Positions 33,964-44,199 of a DNA stretch of 64,000 nucleotides are shown here, one piece after another. A program made the position numbers and the translations under genes. The DNA lies in NCBI GenBank assembly GCA_034359265.1, contig CP136894.1:34502501-34566500 (forward strand). Reading direction: 5' to 3'. How positions within the stretch are numbered: position 1 is the stretch's first letter; the number at the start of each line of letters is the position of its first letter. This stretch comes from Canna indica. Taxonomy: Eukaryota; Streptophyta; Magnoliopsida; Zingiberales; Cannaceae. A model generated the notes under the pieces. It was not told where the DNA came from. It worked only from the letters and a program-made list of their open reading frames with translations, and searched no databases.

Positions 33964-34270
33964 ACTTATCAGCAACGGCTCACTCGCCCGTTAGAAAGCC
34001 GTTGCTGATAAGTTATCATCAACAACGGCTCACTTGTCCGTTAGAAAGCCGTTGCTAATATTTTAATTATCAGCAACGGCTCGCCTTTCCGTCAGAAAGC
34101 CGTTGCTGATAATTAAAATAATCTGCAACGGCTCAGGTGTCCGTTAGAACGCTGTTGCAGATACAAATATCTGCAACGGCTTGGGCGGCCGTAAGAATGC
34201 CGTTGCAAATAGCAACGGCTTGAGCGGCCGTTGCTGATAGCCGTTGCTGTAGACCAAGTTTCTAGTAGTG
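33964..34270. repeat. CACTA right subterminal repeat region
   Basis: Four to five imperfect hairpin units of the form ATCAGCAACGGCTC, about 16 bases, then GAAAGCCGTTGCTGAT, spaced about 50-60 bp, ending in the TIR. Confidence 0.92.
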
Positions 34271-35069
34271 ATAGCCTAAGAATGGTCACTATACTATCAT
34301 TCCTATAATCACATGCATCAACAAAATAGCCTTCTATAGTTAGAGTCTTTCCTAAATGTCATCATGTCTCTATTGTTTTGAGTACTCTAACTATGGAGTT
34401 TACCATCTAAAGCTCATCCTCTCCCTCCCCCTATGCTCGGCCGAGCCTTGAGCGGTCGTGCCTCTTAGGGTGGGAATGGAAGAGAAGGATTAACCCCAAC
34501 CCTAATTCATTGTCTCCGCTATATCCTAATTTCACGTTGATCAATTTACCCCTCCCCCTATACTCGGCCGAGCCTTGATCATGAAGCTTTGATGTTGCTC
34601 GGCCGAACCTATAAGCCTTAGGGAAGATGAGTTCCATCAACGCTTGCAAACAACAACTATGAACACACTCTTCATGAAATTAAGATCATCCAAGGGCTCT
34701 ACTTCCGTCAAGGGAATTGGAGAAAATTTTGGCATGACCTTTCCCCTTTTCCCTTGGTTCGGCAGCCCCTATTATTCAAGGAATTCCATGAGAAACCATG
34801 ACGATCCGACAATAATCGATGTAAAGCAGCGATAGAACAATCCCAATATCAAGAATCGTCGAAAACTCGTGAGAAATCGAAACCTAGCAATCCTAGGGGT
34901 TCGGCTACCCGCCTCCCCCAATCCACCAAATTCAACCACTCACCATTGCTTGAGGAAGATGAAGGATCGGACGTTGGCAATCTCGAATCTTCCGGCGATG
35001 ACGCGATTTTCGGATCGACCAAGATCTCTCCTCCTTGCTCCTTCTCCCCCTCTCCCAATGCATTGCTTT

Positions 35070-35126
35070 GTGCGGCTCCTAGATGAGCCGCACGGTAGCT
35101 ATGATGAGGGATTTTATTCCCTCATC
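35070..35126 (-). promoter_or_regulatory. C2 LTR TATA hairpin and adjacent hairpin
   Basis: Arms GATGAGGGA (35103-35111) and TCCCTCATC (35118-35126) around TTTTAT, plus arms GTGCGGCTC (35070-35078) and GAGCCGCAC (35085-35093) around CTAGAT. Both are perfect inverted repeats. Compare C1 (2252-2304) and C4 (63253-63309). Confidence 0.6.
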
Positions 35127-35185
35127 TAACATGCCTTAATTGCCCTTACAACTTAGCACTGACTCGACTCAATCCGAGTACTTTG

Positions 35186-35340
35186 TTATTTATTCAAAAT
35201 CTTTGATTGAGACTTCAAGTATGACATTCTGAATTCGTCTTTGGCATCATTCTCACTATAAGTTGAGCAAAATCATTTCTAAAATGATTTTTGAATTTTT
35301 AGACCGATACTTGAATTTTGGTCTTATTTTTGTCTTGCAA
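35186..35340 (+). other. Probable A3 3' noncoding remainder
   Basis: From about 35250 the sequence (TTGAGCAAAATCATTTCTAAAATGATTTTTGA, CCGATACTTGAATTTTGG in separate stretches) resembles the sense strand of A1 near 6010-5940, that is, family A noncoding DNA close to the 3' LTR. Relative to A1, roughly 1.5 kb is missing between the left flank of C2 (28071) and this point. Confidence 0.45.
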
Positions 35341-35599
35341 ATGGTTTTCTTGGCGAGCTCAGCAAGAAAATGTTATAAACCGTCTGTCTTCTCACGACCA
35401 AATACTAGACATCCTAAACCTAAACTCTATCTTCTTGACGAAATCCGAGCGTCGATGACTGTCCTTCCAATTTTTTCGATTGCGGACGTCACACACAAAC
35501 CAACTTGGAACCTGAAAATATTTTTCGCCCAAACATTAGTTCCATGTTGCTATCATCAAAACCGAGATTAAGACCAAAATTATAAATCTTAGGCCAATA
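35341..35599 (-). mobile_element. Family A LTR fragment, reverse orientation
   Basis: Matches the right end of the minus-oriented A LTRs (CCTAAACCTAAACTCTATC, ACTTGGAACCTGAAAATAT, TTAGTTCCATGTT) and ends AGGCCAATA instead of AGGCCAACA. The opposite orientation to A3 just before it indicates an inversion or independent insertion. Confidence 0.75.
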
Positions 35600-36339
35600 G
35601 TTATTGCATGCAGCAAGGGTGACGACGGAGGAGCCGCCCCCGCCCATAGTCCTTTGCCGGTCAGTGCTCCAGTCAAGGAGGCGGCCACCACCAAGGGTGT
35701 TGATCGCGGTTAGGGGTTGCAAGGTTGCCAAAAGGGGCGCAAAACATGGACTTCCCGAGGGTTCACCCATCCTATTACTACTCCATTGCAAGCACACTTA
35801 ATTTGGAGTTTCTGATGGGATCTGATCTATTAATATTTGTATGATTGCACCCAAACATTATTTTTCAATGTTTATCTTAACATTTAATTGATGACAATCA
35901 AATTGTTAAAATGCTCACGATAAAACATAAGAGATAAAGATTCAAACTCAAGACCTTCAAGCGAAAGTTAACAACTTGTCACGCACTCTAACCAACTGAG
36001 CTACTCTACCATTGTAAGAAATTTAAATAGTAAAATGAATCCTAATTAAAGTTGTGACCTTTCACTTAATCAGCAAACACACTACCACTATGGTACGAAA
36101 GCCTTTATTTTTAAATTCTAATTAACCAACTAAGCTATGAAATCTTTTATATTATAATAACAACAAATGTGGTGTTGGACACTAGAGATCAATGTCCCAT
36201 TGGTTGTGATGGCTAGAGTTGAACATTGGAGATCTAATTATGATCATGTAGTACTGCTTACTCCATGTTCACAAAATCGCCACTAGGGAAGTTCGATGTC
36301 GAGTTGCGGTGGCGGTCGTCGCAAGGCTGTGGATCGTGG
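35600..36339. other. Spacer with tRNA-like sequence
   Basis: No coding region recognised. It contains the tRNA-like element on the minus strand at 35940-36010 and, at about 36105-36120, a second weaker A-box-like word (AACCAACTAAGCTATG). It may be a piece of unique DNA between nested elements. Confidence 0.4.
35940..36010 (-). pseudogene. tRNA-derived sequence (tRNA pseudogene or SINE head)
   Basis: On the minus strand GGTAGAG-TA-GCTCAGTTGGTTAGAGTGC matches a tRNA acceptor, D arm and RNA polymerase III A box. Then comes an anticodon-loop-like TTGTTAA (GTT, Asn) and GAGTTTGAATC, a B-box-like T-loop. Anticodon and T stems pair poorly and the 3' acceptor strand is missing, so it is not a working tRNA. 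No A-rich tail or TSD was found, so a SINE is possible but not shown. Confidence 0.45.
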
Positions 36340-37957
36340 TGTTGGCCTAAGGTTTTCTACCTTGGTTTTAATCTCGGTTTTGATGATAAAAATTATGGAG
36401 CTAATGTCTCAATGAGAAATCTTTCAGGCTCCAAGTCGGTTAGCGCACGACGTTCGCGATCGAAAAAATCGGCAAGGATGCTCGTCGACGCTCAGGATTT
36501 TTCGGAAAGTTAGAGTTTAGGTTTTAGGGTGTTTAGCATGTGATGTAATTCTCTTTATGATGCAAAGAATCCAAAAACCAAACCCGAATCTCAAAACATG
36601 AAAACCCGAAAATCGCCCTGAAATTCATTAAGCCTACGGAGCTCCTTGGAGGGCTATATGACCTAGACATTTTCTTGACACAAAAAAATGTGATAATTAT
36701 TCTTTGGATAAAAACTAGATAACGAGATATTTTTGGAAGCCTTTAGCATACCTATATTTGACCCGGGAGATTAGAAAATTTTTGTTTTCCAAAAATTTGT
36801 ATTAGCCCCCAAAAATTAGATTTTGATTCTTAAGCATTTTGATTTTTTAGATATTTTTATTGAATCCTTAGATATTTTTAGATATGTTAAGTTTTATAGT
36901 TAAGTTAAGAAATGTTATATAAGTAGACTTAGCGAAGACAGAACCCAGAAAACAAACAAACAAGCAAAATCTCAGCCAAACCAAGCAGTGCAGTTTGCCC
37001 AGTTTTGATCGACTGGTCGATCGACTGAATGCTGCCAAAAACTAACATTAGGCAAATCGATCGACTGAAGTGTGCCAGAAAATGGTAGTATGCCTTCAGT
37101 CGCTCGGTCGATCGATCGACGATCGATCCGACCTGTGATCGAATGACGTAAATGGCTATTTTTCCGCCCGTTGAGTTAGTTGTTTCATGCCATCTCCTCA
37201 AGGCTTATAAATAGAAGCCTTAGCAAGCCTTCCACCCTTAATCCATCATTCCTTGAGCCATATTTTGATGATCCTTGAGCTTGAATGAGCCACCATTCCT
37301 GAAATCCCTAGCTTTGATCCCTCAACTCATTGAGTAAGCCTTGACTTCATTGATTCACCATCAAAGGCATCAAGAGGAAGCTAGGAAACTTTGTTTGGAG
37401 CTAAATACAAGTTGTTTGATTTATTGCTTCATTAAGTTGTGTATTTTCTTGTTTATTTCATTGTATTTGAGCTTGTGAAGACCTAGGTTGTTAGGTTTTG
37501 AAATTGGATGGTTGCCTTTGTGTTTGAGGCTTAATTCCACCAGTGTAAACTTAGTTTGCTAGGATTAGTTGAGTTGTCCTTAGGTTGAGGTGGGAGAGTG
37601 CTCTCAGTAGGAAGGCGGGATACTTCCAGGTGTGGAAGTGCCTTCTGTTTGAGAGCGGAGACTTTTCGGTGTAAAGTCCTCATTATAAGGAAACTAATTA
37701 ATCTAGTTAAACTAGTTTAGAAATACTAAGCGGGGTGCATAGGTAGTGGAGTAGGCCTTGGGGCCGAACCACTATAAATAATTGTGTTAACATTGATATA
37801 TTGTTTTGTATTAATTGCTTTATCATTTATCGCTTTCGCATTTAGTCATTTAATCGTGAATTGCCTAAGTAATTTAAGAAACATTTAAAATCAGAATTAG
37901 GCGATAAGATTAGTTAAAACTATTCACCCCCCCTCTTGTGTAGCCATTTCACCAACC
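36340..37957 (+). repeat. A4 5' LTR
   Basis: TGTTGGCCTAAGGTTTT to CATTTCACCAACC (final A changed to C). It includes the palindrome array (37007-37130), TATA box (37206-37213) and a C tract near the 3' end (about 37926-37933). Confidence 0.92.
37007..37213 (+). promoter_or_regulatory. A4 LTR palindrome array and TATA box
   Basis: GATCGAC (37007-37013) and GTCGATC (37016-37022) form an inverted pair; similar GATCGATCGAC sites lie near 37057-37072 and 37106-37128. TATAAATA follows at 37206-37213. Same layout as in the other A LTRs. Confidence 0.55.
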
Positions 37958-37959
37958 AT

Positions 37960-37971
37960 TGATATCAGAGC
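37960..37971 (+). other. A4 primer binding site (mutated)
   Basis: TGATATCAGAGC, one substitution from TGGTATCAGAGC. Confidence 0.88.
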
Positions 37972-38026
37972 GGGTCCATAGCTTGAGATTTCACCGTCTC
38001 TTCTACACTTTGCTTCGATCCAGAAA

Positions 38027-39486
38027 ATGGCACTGTAGAGTATAGTATTTGCACCACCTAGGTTTGATGAAAAACTTTTTGGTGTTTGAAAGAGTATGAT
38101 ATATACCTTTCTTAAAACACAAAGTTTAGATCTATTGTGGATGCCAAAGAATGAATATGTTGAGCCCACCATTGACATAAATGATTGGACTCAAGAACAA
38201 GTTAAATTATTTGAATTGAATGCTAAAACAACGCATCTCCTATATTGCTCATTTTCAAATGAAATACTTGAAAAGGTTATGCATTGTTCTTCTGCATTTG
38301 ATATTTGATCCATATTAAATATGTTATATGATTATGATAAAACCAAAGAGCTTAATACATTTGTTGAGGGTGGTGATGACAATGGTCATCCTTAATACTA
38401 ACCTCAGTTTTGATGACCTCAGTGCTTCTAGTCAAAGAAGCAAATCAAAAAGCCGAAAAAGAAAGGTTATATGCTACTTGTGCAAGGAAAAGGAGCACAT
38501 TAAGAGGAATTGCCCTTCATCAAAGAAGAATGCCAAGAAGAGGACAAGTGCTTGAACATCCACCTCCAAATCACAAGAAGCATTCTCTTGTCATGACTAT
38601 AAAGGCACATCCAAGGTTTGCCTCATAGGTATCCATGATGAGGTACAATACTCTACTTTTAGTCATGATATAGATATAACATATGATAGTGATGCTAATT
38701 CTTCACATTCACTCAAAATATCATATGAAGAATTAGTAGAAGAATGTCAAAATATGTGTGTCATGCTTTTGAAAAAGAGTAAAGAAATCAAAAAATTAAA
38801 AATGATAACTCTAGGCTTACTAAGGATTTGCATGCTCTAGAATTATAAAATAAAAATTTAAAGGCAAATCTAAGTTCCTCAAGTGTTGATTGCCATGATA
38901 GTATTGATGTTTTGAAAATTAGTAATTCACAATTGATAATTGAAATTGAGGACTTAAAAAGTGAGAATATTGATTTGTAAAATAAAAATGATGATTTGAA
39001 AATTGAATTGAAAAATATCTCAAAAGTTGAGATTGAGAATTTGAAAGTAGAAAATATGAAAATCAAAAATGAAAATAGTATGATGAAATCTCAAATGCAA
39101 GCCTTACATAAATCAATTAATGATTTAAAAAATGAGGTTGTTTTCTTGAGTAGGAAAACTAGTAGTTTATTACATGTTTCATCTTTTAGAAATCCTAGGA
39201 AGAAAAATGTTTCATTTAAGAATGCTCATGCTCATCGTGCCTCTCATGCCAAGCATTCTAACATTAGACCTCATGTTCATATGAGTGGTAAAAAGAAAGA
39301 ATTTCATGGACATTGCTTTTGTTGTGACATATATGGCCATGCTATTTATGATTATGCATTCAAGAAAAATCCAAGTGTCGCTAGGACACTTTGGATTCCT
39401 AGGTCATCTAACCCCCAAGGACCCAAAGTCATTTGGGTACCAAAGTTTCATGCTCTTTTGTAGGGGGAGCCACCACACAAGGGTAA
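38027..39486 (+). pseudogene. gag: A4 gag (copia-type, decayed)
   Basis: The ATG at 38027 is followed at codon 4 by TAG caused by a 2-base insertion relative to A3. Then FAPPRFDEKLFGV, YTFLKTQSLDLLWMPKNEYV, WTQEQVKLFELNAKTTH, knuckle CYLCKEKEHIKRNC (38469-38510; Gly replaced by Glu), linker, coiled coil (about 38860-39150), second knuckle CFCCDIYGHAIYDY (last Cys to Tyr, 39316-39357), LWIPRSSNPQGPKVIWVPK. A shift near 39455 puts TAG at 39461; in the family frame the stop is the TAA near 39484. It lacks the second half of the capsid domain, like A1 and A3. Confidence 0.87.
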
Positions 39487-42117
39487 TAAAAATTGAAGAG
39501 TTGAAGTTGACCAAGAAATTGAAGGATGGATCCTTGCATGGTTGCTACTTCAAAGTCTTCACCTAGACTAGATGCCTTACGTTTAAGGACTGACATCTAA
39601 ATCACTTGGTATCATCATCTTTTCTCTACTTGTATGCTTGAAGTTGGTGTTTATGATACATGCTTAAAAATGATTGATTTTCCCTGCTCTTAATATATTT
39701 CAAATGATTTTTAAATTTTTGATTTCCAGTCTCTTCGGAGACCTATGTAGCCTATAACGGGCTCATGCGATCTTGCGGTTCGAAATCGTAGACTCATTTT
39801 GGCCTTTCGATTTTCAACCAATAGGAAGGGTTGGAGATCTTAATTTTCAAACATTTCATATTTTGAGATCTCTTGATTCGTTTCGGATTCATGATATTAT
39901 ATTTTGAAATGAATTTCAAACTATTTAGCAAAGTGGACTTTGAAAATGATACTTGATTCTTCACTTTGCTATTTGGTTTGGGTTGCTTGCTAGTAGCTTT
40001 ATTTTCATTAAATCTACTAATGGGGTCTACTTGCAAGTTAAAAATGTTGATGGAAGGCTAATAGATTGAATTTGGAAAAAAATGACAAGTTTGGTAATTT
40101 TCTAGAATGAGGTATGGTTTTGGTTTTGCAAAATCTTATTACAATACTTGAATATTCCTGCATTAATGATGTCTCTATACTCATGATCGATTTTGCATGA
40201 TAAATCTATGAAATTTTATGAGTAGGTAAAATTTGGAGACTTAGGCAATTTCATAATATCGATAATTGAATGAAATTTGCTCTAGGTTGAAATTCATATT
40301 AGAGACCTCATTTTGAGTTAATGGTTGGCAAAATATTTAGATACACATATCACATGAGTCTAGGTATTTAAACTTGAAAATTCATGTCTAGATGAACAAT
40401 GTGATAATTAGATCATTTTAGGGGACTTAAACTTGAAAAGTTTGACTCAAGTCAACAAATCGACTTGGACACTTCATTTTAAGTCTCAACTTCATAAACA
40501 TGTTTATAAATAGGTATGACATGTTTCCATGCACTTAGAAGGAGAAATTCATATGGATATGGATAAAATGACATAGAGGCCATTTCATGATAACCTATTT
40601 TGAACCAAGCTGACCCAAGTCAACAAATTGACTTAGAGGTCTCATTTTTCATCCATATTTGAGGAACATATTTAGATTTACTCATGTTAGGTGTCCATAA
40701 GTTTAAATTTGAAAAACCATGAGTAAATGATAGGATTGTCACTTATCAAGTTTCATGATAATTAATTTAGTTTTGAATGAAACCATGCTAGGTTGATATC
40801 TTGACTTAAGGACATAATTTTTATTCCAAACTTGACATACACTCTATACATGACCATTATGTGGTGTCATAAAAGTTTGAATGAAAACTGAGCACTTTTT
40901 GAAAATAACTAAAAATTATGAAAATATCATTGAAAATTGAACATTTTCAGTTATTTCTAGAGAAATGTAAAAAAATCATTTTTAACTGATTCTTAAACCT
41001 ACATCTTCATTGAAAAATCTAGTTTCTTCAGTAAAATTTTCAGAAATTTTTATCAAGAATCGAATTTATAATGGAATTTTGAAGTTGGACTTCAAATGGA
41101 AGTTTGTGTATACCATCTTCTTGAAATGCAAAGTATCATCTTCCTGAAATATCAATTTTTTTGATACTTTGATTTTTCATCGGAAACTTCAAATGGAAGT
41201 TTGTGTATACCATTTTGATTACATTTCTAATATCATTCACACCATTGCTTGAGTAAAATAATTTCTATTTTTGATTTTGATAACTTGAATGATAGCTAGA
41301 AATATCTATTTTTTTATTGAAATCAATATATGATGAAAAATGAACTTAGACAAGTCATTTTGAGCTCAAACTTGACACATGCATCTTAAATGATCATTCA
41401 GTGATGTCTAGAAAGTTTGAAGCAAAATTGACAACTTTTGAAAAAATACCTAAAATTTACAAAAATGCCCCTAGACTTTCAAGAATTTTATGAATTTATA
41501 GTAAATTGATTTTTGACTGATTCTTGAACCTGTAGATTCCTTGAAAACTCTAGTTTGTCCAGTTAAATTTTCAAAAATTTTCATTAAGGATAAGATTTTA
41601 TAAGGATTAAATAGTTTGATTTTTGTAAACTTGAAGTGTACTTTGACCTAAGTCAAGAAAGTGACTTAAAAACCTCATTTTCAGCCCAAATTTGACTCAT
41701 ATACTTAGATTCACTCATGTTAGATGTCTATGTGCCTAAGTTTGAGAAAACATGAGTAGATAGCAAAATTTGGTACTTAGCATTTTCATGTTTTCATGTC
41801 TAGTTTGAATGAAATAGTGCTAAGTTCATATTTTGATCAAATGACATTAGTTTCACTTCAAACTTGATATACATGCTTTACATGACCATATCTTGATATT
41901 TTGAAAGTTGGAATGAAATCTAAAAATGTCATGAAAAAGAACTCATACTTACGAAAATATTCATACTTGAGTGTATACATGATTCTTGGTTTTGGATTTC
42001 ATTTATCATTTCACGATATCATGTATGACTTAGTCACTTATTCGATGTTTGGCTTTCATCCCTTGAGTTGAGACTTTCGCGGTTTTGAAAAATCTTTTAG
42101 AGTTTAAACTTTCATCT
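39487..42117 (+). other. A4 3' noncoding region with island and half-kilobase tandem repeats
   Basis: Conserved GC-rich island at 39729-39830 (GTCTC, TTCG, GAGAC hairpin; GTAGCC-TATAACG-GGCTC; ACCAATAGGAAGGG). Beyond it, words such as ACTTGA(C/T)A(T/C)ACA with CATGACCAT recur near 40828, 41370 and 41864, and ACTGATTCTT(A/G)AACCT near 40988 and 41516, giving a diverged repeat unit of about 0.5 kb. No coding potential. Confidence 0.75.
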
Positions 42118-43205
42118 AAAAATGAGGGGTAATCCTTATATAACATTTATGTTTTAAAGTTAAGTTAAGAAATGTTATATAAGTAGACTTAGCGAAGATG
42201 GAACCAAAAAACAAACAAACACGCAAAATCTCAACCAAACCAAGCAGTCTAGTCTGCCCAATTCCGATCAACCGAATGCTGCCAAAAAATGGCAGTAGGC
42301 AAGTCGGTCGACCGAAGTGTGCCAGGAAACGGAAGTATGCCTTCAGTCGCTCAGTCTGTCGATCGACAATCGACCGGACCTGCGACCGGACAGCGGAAAC
42401 AGCTAGTTTTTCGCTCGTTGAGTTGGCTGTTTCATGCCATCTCCTCAAGGCTTATAAATAGAAGCCTTAGCAAGCCTTCCACCCTTAATCCATCATACCT
42501 TGAGCCATATTTTGATGATCCTTGAGATTGATTGGGCCACCATTCTTGAAATCCCTAGCTTTGATCTCTCAACTCCTTAAGTAAGCCTTGACTTTATTGA
42601 TTCACCATCAAAGGCATCAAGAGGAAGCTTGGAAACTTTGTTTGGAGCTAAGTATAAGTTGTTTGATTTATTGCTCCATTAAGTTGTGTATTTTCTTGTT
42701 TATTTCATTGTATTTGAGCTTGTGAAGACCTAGGTTGTTAGGTCTTGAAATTGGATGGTTGCCTTTGTGTTTGAGGCTTAATTCCACCGGTGTAAACTTT
42801 GTTTGCTAGGATTAGTTGAGCTGTCCTTAGGTTGAGGTGGGAGAGTGCTCTCGGTAGGAAGGCGTGATACTTCCGAGTGTGGAAGTGCCTTCGGTTTGAG
42901 AGCGAAGACTTTTCGGTGTAAAGTCCTCATTGTAAGGAAACTAATTAATCTAGTTAAACTAGTTTGGAAATCCTAAGCGAAGTGCTTAGGTAGTGGAGTA
43001 TGCATTGGGGCCGAACCACTATAAATAATTGTGTTAGCATTGATATATTATTTTGTATTAATTGCTTTATCATTTATCGCTTCCGCATTTATTCATTTAA
43101 TCGTGAATTGCCTAAGTAATCTAAGAAACTTTTAAAATCGGAATTAGGCGACAAGATTAGTTAACACACTATTCACACCCCTCTAGTGTGGCCATTTCAC
43201 CAACA
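42118..43205 (+). repeat. A4 3' LTR, 5'-truncated
   Basis: Matches the A4 5' LTR from about 36880 to its end. TATA box at 42453-42460, palindromes at about 42267-42385, terminus CATTTCACCAACA. The join to noncoding DNA near 42118 has no polypurine tract, so the deletion removed it with the LTR start. Confidence 0.88.
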
Positions 43206-43461
43206 CGTGGCTTGTCTATTCATTATTGTTCATTGTTATAAAGGTAGAGCCACCCTTAAGGTTGAGGGATAAGTCCTTGGTGTACCCTCCTAGAAGGAAA
43301 ACAATTAACTAGTGATTGGTTTCAAAATCCTTGATGGTGAGTCAAGGTAATGGACATAGGCAAAGTTGTCAAACCACTCTAAATTCTACTTTTTAGCCTT
43401 GTGAATTGGATTGGTGTGCTTAGCTTTTAAATTTGCTTGTTCTTATATAGATTTGCTAAGT
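43206..43461 (+). mobile_element. LTR fragment of A5 type
   Basis: AAGGTTGAGGGATAAGTCCT, AAGGAAAACAATT, AAATCCTTGATGG and AAACCACTCTAAATTCT follow the order of the A5 LTR (about 57955-58090). Only this internal part is present; it is followed by the D LTR. Confidence 0.55.
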
Positions 43462-43936
43462 GTTCTGGACTGAACTAGAACTACTGGGCCCGATCAGGCT
43501 CGACCCAGCAGTGCTGCATCCCGCATTTCGAACTAGACCGCGCGATCCCATCTAGGGGGCTCCACTCGATCGCATCTCTAAGTCAGGGTCGAACTAGGCT
43601 AAGCAACTCTACTCAGGGACCCCCACCTGGCCACATAAGGATATTTGTATCCTACCTTATAGTAAAATATACACCCTCCATCTCTGGGATCAACCTCGAC
43701 CTATTCTAGACGACCTTGCTGCGAGATTCTCGGACGACAACACCGTGCTCCCCTGCAAGACAAATAGACACAGCGCACCCAGGTAACCCTAAGTTACAAT
43801 TCCATAAACCTCCACCTTGGAGTCACCCTAACTTGGGCATCAGAGTGTCTGTTGCAGGTCCCCCTCCGCAGGCGTTGAACCAGACAAGGAGAGACACCGA
43901 ACCAGATCGGAAGACCCCAACTCTCATGTAAGAACA
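43462..43936 (+). repeat. D 5' LTR
   Basis: 475 bp with inverted hexamer termini TGTTCT and AGAACA. It contains ATAAGGATATTTGTATCC and an AACTTGGGCATCAGAGTGT word (43828 on), which resembles the conserved end of Tat-lineage LTRs. Confidence 0.7.
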
Positions 43937-44199
43937 TTTGGAACCCACCGTGTGGCCAAGTAAAATTTACCTCCCCCACAATGGTTGGAACCCGAAGCCA
44001 AGGGATTGCCACCGCACATCAACGGCCATGACCTGACGGCGATGATTGACCACAACCTAGTAACACTGAAACAACGAGGAGGGATGCTCTGGTATCGACC
44101 AATTCTCCCCTCAAGATCCTTATCGACGAAGGGATGACTTGGAGGTTTAAACTTTATAGCTAAAGGTTCAAATCAAGATGCTAACATGATCCCCTGAAT

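Larger units (their letters stand above)
29468..34270 (-). mobile_element. CACTA (En/Spm) transposon with perfect TSD
   Basis: Terminal inverted repeats CACTACTAGAA (29468) and TTCTAGTAGTG (ending 34270), flanked by the 3-bp duplication ATA at 29465-29467 and 34271-34273. Both ends are packed with CAGCAACGGC/GCCGTTGCTG subterminal repeats. On the minus strand it carries a TNPD-like gene (N-terminus 32910) with its core deleted and, downstream, a five-exon TNPA-like gene. About 4.8 kb, short for an autonomous element, consistent with the TNPD deletion. Inserted into the C2 LTR. Confidence 0.96.
28072..35185 (-). mobile_element. C2: Tekay/Del-like LTR, split by the CACTA element
   Basis: Starts TGTCACACCCCAACCGAGG and carries all family C blocks: GAGTC/GACTC hairpin (28453-28469), the CCCAACT...AGCGGGC block (about 28835-28872), and after the CACTA the GTGCGGCTC hairpin (35070-35093) and TATA hairpin (35103-35126). 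Only one LTR is present and no gag or pol. The right edge fades near 35185, so this is a solo or truncated LTR. Orientation is minus by comparison with C1. Confidence 0.78.
36340..43205 (+). mobile_element. A4: gag-only copia-derived LTR retrotransposon
   Basis: 5' LTR, primer site, decayed gag, 2.6 kb of noncoding DNA and a 3' LTR that has lost its first 540 bp or so together with the polypurine tract. Same layout and gag type as A1 and A3, with no pol sequences. Confidence 0.87.

Noticed and set aside
33769..33975. Ala/Arg-rich frames near the CACTA right end
   Set aside because: Caused by GC-rich CGG/GGA low-complexity sequence; no match to TNPA or TNPD.
28072..35185. C2 as a complete retrotransposon
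   Set aside because: Only one LTR and no gag, pol, primer site or polypurine tract were found once the CACTA is removed.
35941..36010. Functional tRNA-Asn gene
   Set aside because: Anticodon and T stems do not pair and the 3' acceptor strand is absent, so it was listed only as tRNA-derived.
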